Shown: positions 61,243-64,000 of the stretch, one piece after another
How positions within the stretch are numbered: the stretch's first letter is position 1
Layout: the number at the start of each line of letters is the position of its first letter
Assembly: GCA_037045355.1 (NCBI GenBank)
Contig: JBAOHO010000026.1
Location: 310,001-374,000, forward strand
DNA from: Candidatus Nanopelagicales bacterium
Lineage (GTDB): Bacteria > Actinomycetota > Actinomycetes > S36-B12 > GCA-2699445
Length of the DNA stretch: 64,000 nt
Direction of reading: 5' to 3'
The notes under the pieces: model-generated
The model's input: only the letters and a program-made list of their open reading frames with translations
What the model was told of the DNA's origin: nothing
Databases searched by the model: none
Translations under genes and position numbers: made by a program

Positions 61243-63834
61243 ATGGTAGGCGCCGGAACCTCCAGAGAGACCAGAGGCGCTGCCACCGCCGACCAGGTGG
61301 CCCGACTGGAGCGTCGCCTGGAAAGGGAACGCAGGGCACGACGCCAAGCGGAAGACCTGCTGGAGAAGAAATCGCACGAACTCTGGCAGCAGTCGCAGGC
61401 TTATCAGATGCTCGCCGAGAACGCCTCCGATTTCGTCTATCGGACGTCCGCCGACGGCACGATGTCGTGGGTCTCTCCATCTGTGGCGACGCTCGGATGG
61501 GAACCCGCCGATCTGGTCGGAATGCCCACCCGCAACCTGGTGCATCCTGACGATCAACCTGATCTCGACGCTCGGCGCCGTGCGTTCCTCAGCGCGACGA
61601 GCAAAGCCCGGCAGATCACCGGGTACTTGGTCCGAGTCTTGGCGAAGGATGGCACCTACCACTGGATGTCGAACCGGGTCACTCTGCTCACCGATGCCGA
61701 TGGATCCCCTGCCGGTCTCGTGGGTGGTCTCACATTGGTCGATGAGCTTGTCGAGGCGCAGAGCCTCCTGCGGGCCGGCGAGCAACTGCTGCGTCTCACG
61801 ATCGATTCGGTGTTGGACCCCTTGGTCCTTCTCCAGGCCATTCGCGACGATGCCGGCCAAATCTCGGACTTCCGCTACGTGGACGTCAACCAAGTCACCA
61901 GTGAGTACCTGTCACTGAGTCGGGATGAGTTGATCGGGTCAAGTCTGCTGGAACGTTCGCCGGGCGTGCGCGAGAGCGGCTTGTTCGACCTGTATGTGGC
62001 GACGATGCAAACCGGGGAACCGACCATCGAGGATGATTTCCACTACGACAACGAGATCCTGGGAGTCGCGCGTTACTACGACCTAAGGGCCCAGCCGGTG
62101 CCTGAGGACCGGCTGGTGCTGACTTGGCGAGACGTCACCGAGCGCCATGAAGCAGCGGACCGACTGCGCGAGAGTGCCATTGCCTACCGACTACTGGCGG
62201 AGAACAGTACCGATGTGGTCCTGCGGGTGGATATGGACGGGGTGATCGGCTGGGCCTCACCTGGCGTCCACAACATGCTGGGACGCGACCCGGACAGTTT
62301 GATCGGAACCACCAACATCGAGCTGATCCACCCCGATCATCGAGAGACTGTCCGGCTCGAGATCGAGACGGCACGCGGGCGGGGAGAAGACACGAGATTC
62401 CGTTTCCCCGTCCTGCGCGCGGACGGCTCATCGATTTGGGTCGAGTCCGCAGGAAGGCAGGTCATCGACCCCCAGAGTGGGGACAGTTTCCGGGTGGTTC
62501 GACTACGTGACATCGATGCCGAACATCGCACTCAGATGGAGCTGATGACCACTAGCAAACGACTGCGATCGACGCTCGACTCGCTCATCGACCCGCACAT
62601 CGTGCTGCGTGCCGTCCGGGAACCCGACGGCTCGATCACCGACTTCAGCTACGTCGACGCGAATCCGGTCGCGCTCACTTACCTCGGTCGAGACCGAGAG
62701 GAACTGTTGGGGCACGGTGTTCGTGAGGTATTCGGTGAGGGCGAAGGCCCCGCGAACATCCTCGAGTGGTGCAGTCGGGCACTGAGGACGGAGGAACCGA
62801 TCGTTCTGGACGACGTTGCGATGGTGTCGGCCGTCAAAGGCATCCCGCGGCGGTTCGACATCCGGGCCATGGCGTTCGGGGGCGACTCGGTGAGTTTCAC
62901 CTGGCGGGACACGACAGCCCGATTCGAGGCGGGGCAGCGTGTGGCTGACTCCGAGCAGTACTACCGACTACTCGCGAACAATGTCTCCGATGTCGTGCTG
63001 CTATCCCGTGACAAGGTCATGAAGTGGGTGTCGCCGTCGCTGACTCCCTCACTTGGCTGGGCGCCGCAGGACTGGGTCGGACATGAGATCACCGAGTTCA
63101 CCCACCCGGATGACGTGGTCATCGTCGGTCGGTGCCGTTCGGAGGTGGAAGCAGGCAGCAACAAGATCGTCCGCCTCAGGTTCCGTCACCAGAACGGCTC
63201 CTACCACTGGGTCGAGGTCAACGCCGCTCCCTTCACCGATGCCGACGGCAATGCCGGAGGCATCATGGCCTCGTTCAGGATCATCGACGAACAGATCCGA
63301 GTGGAGCAGCTGCTGCAGTTCCAGGTACGCCACGATCAGCTCACGGGACTGCTGAATCGCGACGAGATCATGCGTCGGTTGATCGCAACGCTGAACCACG
63401 AAGAGCGCCAGGGTCGGCGCACTTACCTCGCGTTCATCGATCTGGACAATTTGAAATCAGTCAACGACGACTACGGTCATGCCGCGGGCGACGAGTTACT
63501 CCGAGTGGTCGCGGCCCGCATTCAACATGCCCTGCGTGACGGGGACATGACCGCGCGAGTCGGTGGCGACGAACTCCTCATCGTCCTGCAAGGGGTGCGC
63601 GGCCCAGACGATGCCGTGGCGGTGATGCGCGCCGTTCTCGAGAAGGCAGCCGGCGATCACGTTTTCCGCGATGTGGTGCTGCGGCCGAGGATGAGCGTCG
63701 GACTCACCGAAGTTACGCGGGGCGAGGACGTCGAGGAAGCAGTCACGCGCGCAGACGACGCGATGTATCGGGCGAAAACCGCAGGCGGCAACCGCGTCGA
63801 ACTGGCGCATGGACCTCACTTCGACGCTCGCTGA
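61243..63834 (+). CDS. Five-PAS diguanylate cyclase (GGDEF)
   Basis: 863 residues, soluble. A short coiled coil (residues 15-55, LERRLERERRARRQAEDLL) precedes PAS repeats: YQMLAENASDFVYRTSADG (60-180), LRLTIDSVLDPLVLLQ (185-305), YRLLAENSTDVVLRVDMDG (310-430), LRSTLDSLIDPHIVLRA (440-565), YRLLANNVSDVVLLSRD (570-690). PAS types alternate in pairs. The GGDEF domain starts at HDQLTGLLNRDEIM (about 700) and has RVGGDELL, so Phe is Leu in the motif; RDGD five residues before is the RxxD I-site. Diguanylate cyclase activity is likely. ATG 61243 follows GGGAGG. No EAL domain. Confidence 0.92.
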   Translation: MVGAGTSRETRGAATADQVARLERRLERERRARRQAEDLLEKKSHELWQQSQAYQMLAENASDFVYRTSADGTMSWVSPSVATLGWEPADLVGMPTRNLVHPDDQPDLDARRRAFLSATSKARQITGYLVRVLAKDGTYHWMSNRVTLLTDADGSPAGLVGGLTLVDELVEAQSLLRAGEQLLRLTIDSVLDPLVLLQAIRDDAGQISDFRYVDVNQVTSEYLSLSRDELIGSSLLERSPGVRESGLFDLYVATMQTGEPTIEDDFHYDNEILGVARYYDLRAQPVPEDRLVLTWRDVTERHEAADRLRESAIAYRLLAENSTDVVLRVDMDGVIGWASPGVHNMLGRDPDSLIGTTNIELIHPDHRETVRLEIETARGRGEDTRFRFPVLRADGSSIWVESAGRQVIDPQSGDSFRVVRLRDIDAEHRTQMELMTTSKRLRSTLDSLIDPHIVLRAVREPDGSITDFSYVDANPVALTYLGRDREELLGHGVREVFGEGEGPANILEWCSRALRTEEPIVLDDVAMVSAVKGIPRRFDIRAMAFGGDSVSFTWRDTTARFEAGQRVADSEQYYRLLANNVSDVVLLSRDKVMKWVSPSLTPSLGWAPQDWVGHEITEFTHPDDVVIVGRCRSEVEAGSNKIVRLRFRHQNGSYHWVEVNAAPFTDADGNAGGIMASFRIIDEQIRVEQLLQFQVRHDQLTGLLNRDEIMRRLIATLNHEERQGRRTYLAFIDLDNLKSVNDDYGHAAGDELLRVVAARIQHALRDGDMTARVGGDELLIVLQGVRGPDDAVAVMRAVLEKAAGDHVFRDVVLRPRMSVGLTEVTRGEDVEEAVTRADDAMYRAKTAGGNRVELAHGPHFDAR

Positions 63835-64000
63835 GCAGCAGTAGTCACCGAGAACCCTACTTCTGCCCTTCCACCGCATCTATCACTGCGCGAAGCACCA
63901 TGCTCGTCGGCCACTATGACGCTAGCGACAAGGGGTCCGACGAGCCGAACCCTGTGACTTCGCCAAGGGCTAGCGTGGGGGAAGGGACCAACCAGGGAGG
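63835..64000 (+). promoter_or_regulatory. Promoter of a gene beyond the window
   Basis: TAGCGT at 63971-63976 is a good -10 box and agggagg at 63994-64000 a strong Shine-Dalgarno at the very edge, so a plus-strand gene should begin just outside. No gene is visible in the 166 bp. Confidence 0.5.

Overview
The window is high-GC bacterial chromosome, almost certainly from an actinobacterium (Actinomycetota). The grounds are a deazaflavin (F420)-dependent nitroreductase-family protein, a sulfolipid-addressing (GAP) family exporter, an alkB-rubredoxin-tetR cluster, a DUF5993/DsbB-like pair, and many start codons lying 5-7 nt after a TAnnnT -10 box, the layout of leaderless actinobacterial transcripts. 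I cannot name a genus. I see no rRNA, tRNA, CRISPR array, transposase, phage gene or integration site; the region reads as ordinary core/accessory chromosome with genes on both strands in short operons.

Layout. 0-5.5 kb: a class III CoA-transferase (cut by the window edge) and glutaryl-CoA dehydrogenase, probably for glutarate; a degenerate CPBP membrane protein; a PLP lyase/decarboxylase; a methyltransferase. 5.5-13.1 kb: a Suc/Fer-like protein, a JmjC oxygenase and, just upstream of it, a tiny (Gly-Gly-Ala-Asp)n repeat protein; two methyltransferases; an MFS exporter; DUF805, F420-type and GAP-family genes. 13.1-21.4 kb: a membrane-tethered ECF sigma factor, two divergent secreted proteins, a diguanylate cyclase, a hemerythrin-like protein and a large secreted glycosidase-like protein. 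21.4-27.9 kb: alkane hydroxylase cluster (alkB, rubA, tetR), an ATP-grasp protein, a NylB-like serine hydrolase, a SulP transporter. 28-34 kb: TauE/SafE permease, molybdate operon (mop regulator-modABC), DUF5993-DsbB pair. 34-46.8 kb: sulfotransferase, alkylglycerone-phosphate-synthase-like flavoprotein, serine hydrolases, a secreted trypsin and a secreted subtilisin both carrying fibronectin-III repeats, a ZIP transporter, a secreted putative cysteine-peptidase-fold protein. 46.9-57 kb: a heterodimeric ABC exporter, a beta-helix hexapeptide protein, a second glycosidase-like protein, a polar amino-acid ABC importer. 57-64 kb: a frameshifted second sulfotransferase, a serine hydrolase with three apparent single-base insertions, a carotenoid (CruF-like) enzyme and a five-PAS diguanylate cyclase.

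The gene set suggests an aerobic heterotroph able to attack alkanes and dicarboxylates, with an active secreted proteolytic/glycolytic repertoire (trypsin, subtilisin, two glycosidase-like proteins, several beta-lactamase-fold hydrolases), cyclic-di-GMP signalling (two cyclases, both with an RxxD I-site) and ABC uptake of molybdate and amino acids.

Two genome-scale peculiarities stand out. First, short tandem arrays (9-30 bp units, very often four copies) sit at gene starts, at stop codons and in linkers, at a dozen places; at one junction they make four in-frame ATG codons, three of them with their own Shine-Dalgarno. Second, between 53.6 and 59.1 kb five single-base insertions can be inferred in short homopolymers within three genes, which may be sequence error or real decay. 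The most novel-looking locus is the (GGAD)n peptide next to a JmjC oxygenase at 5.5-7.9 kb.
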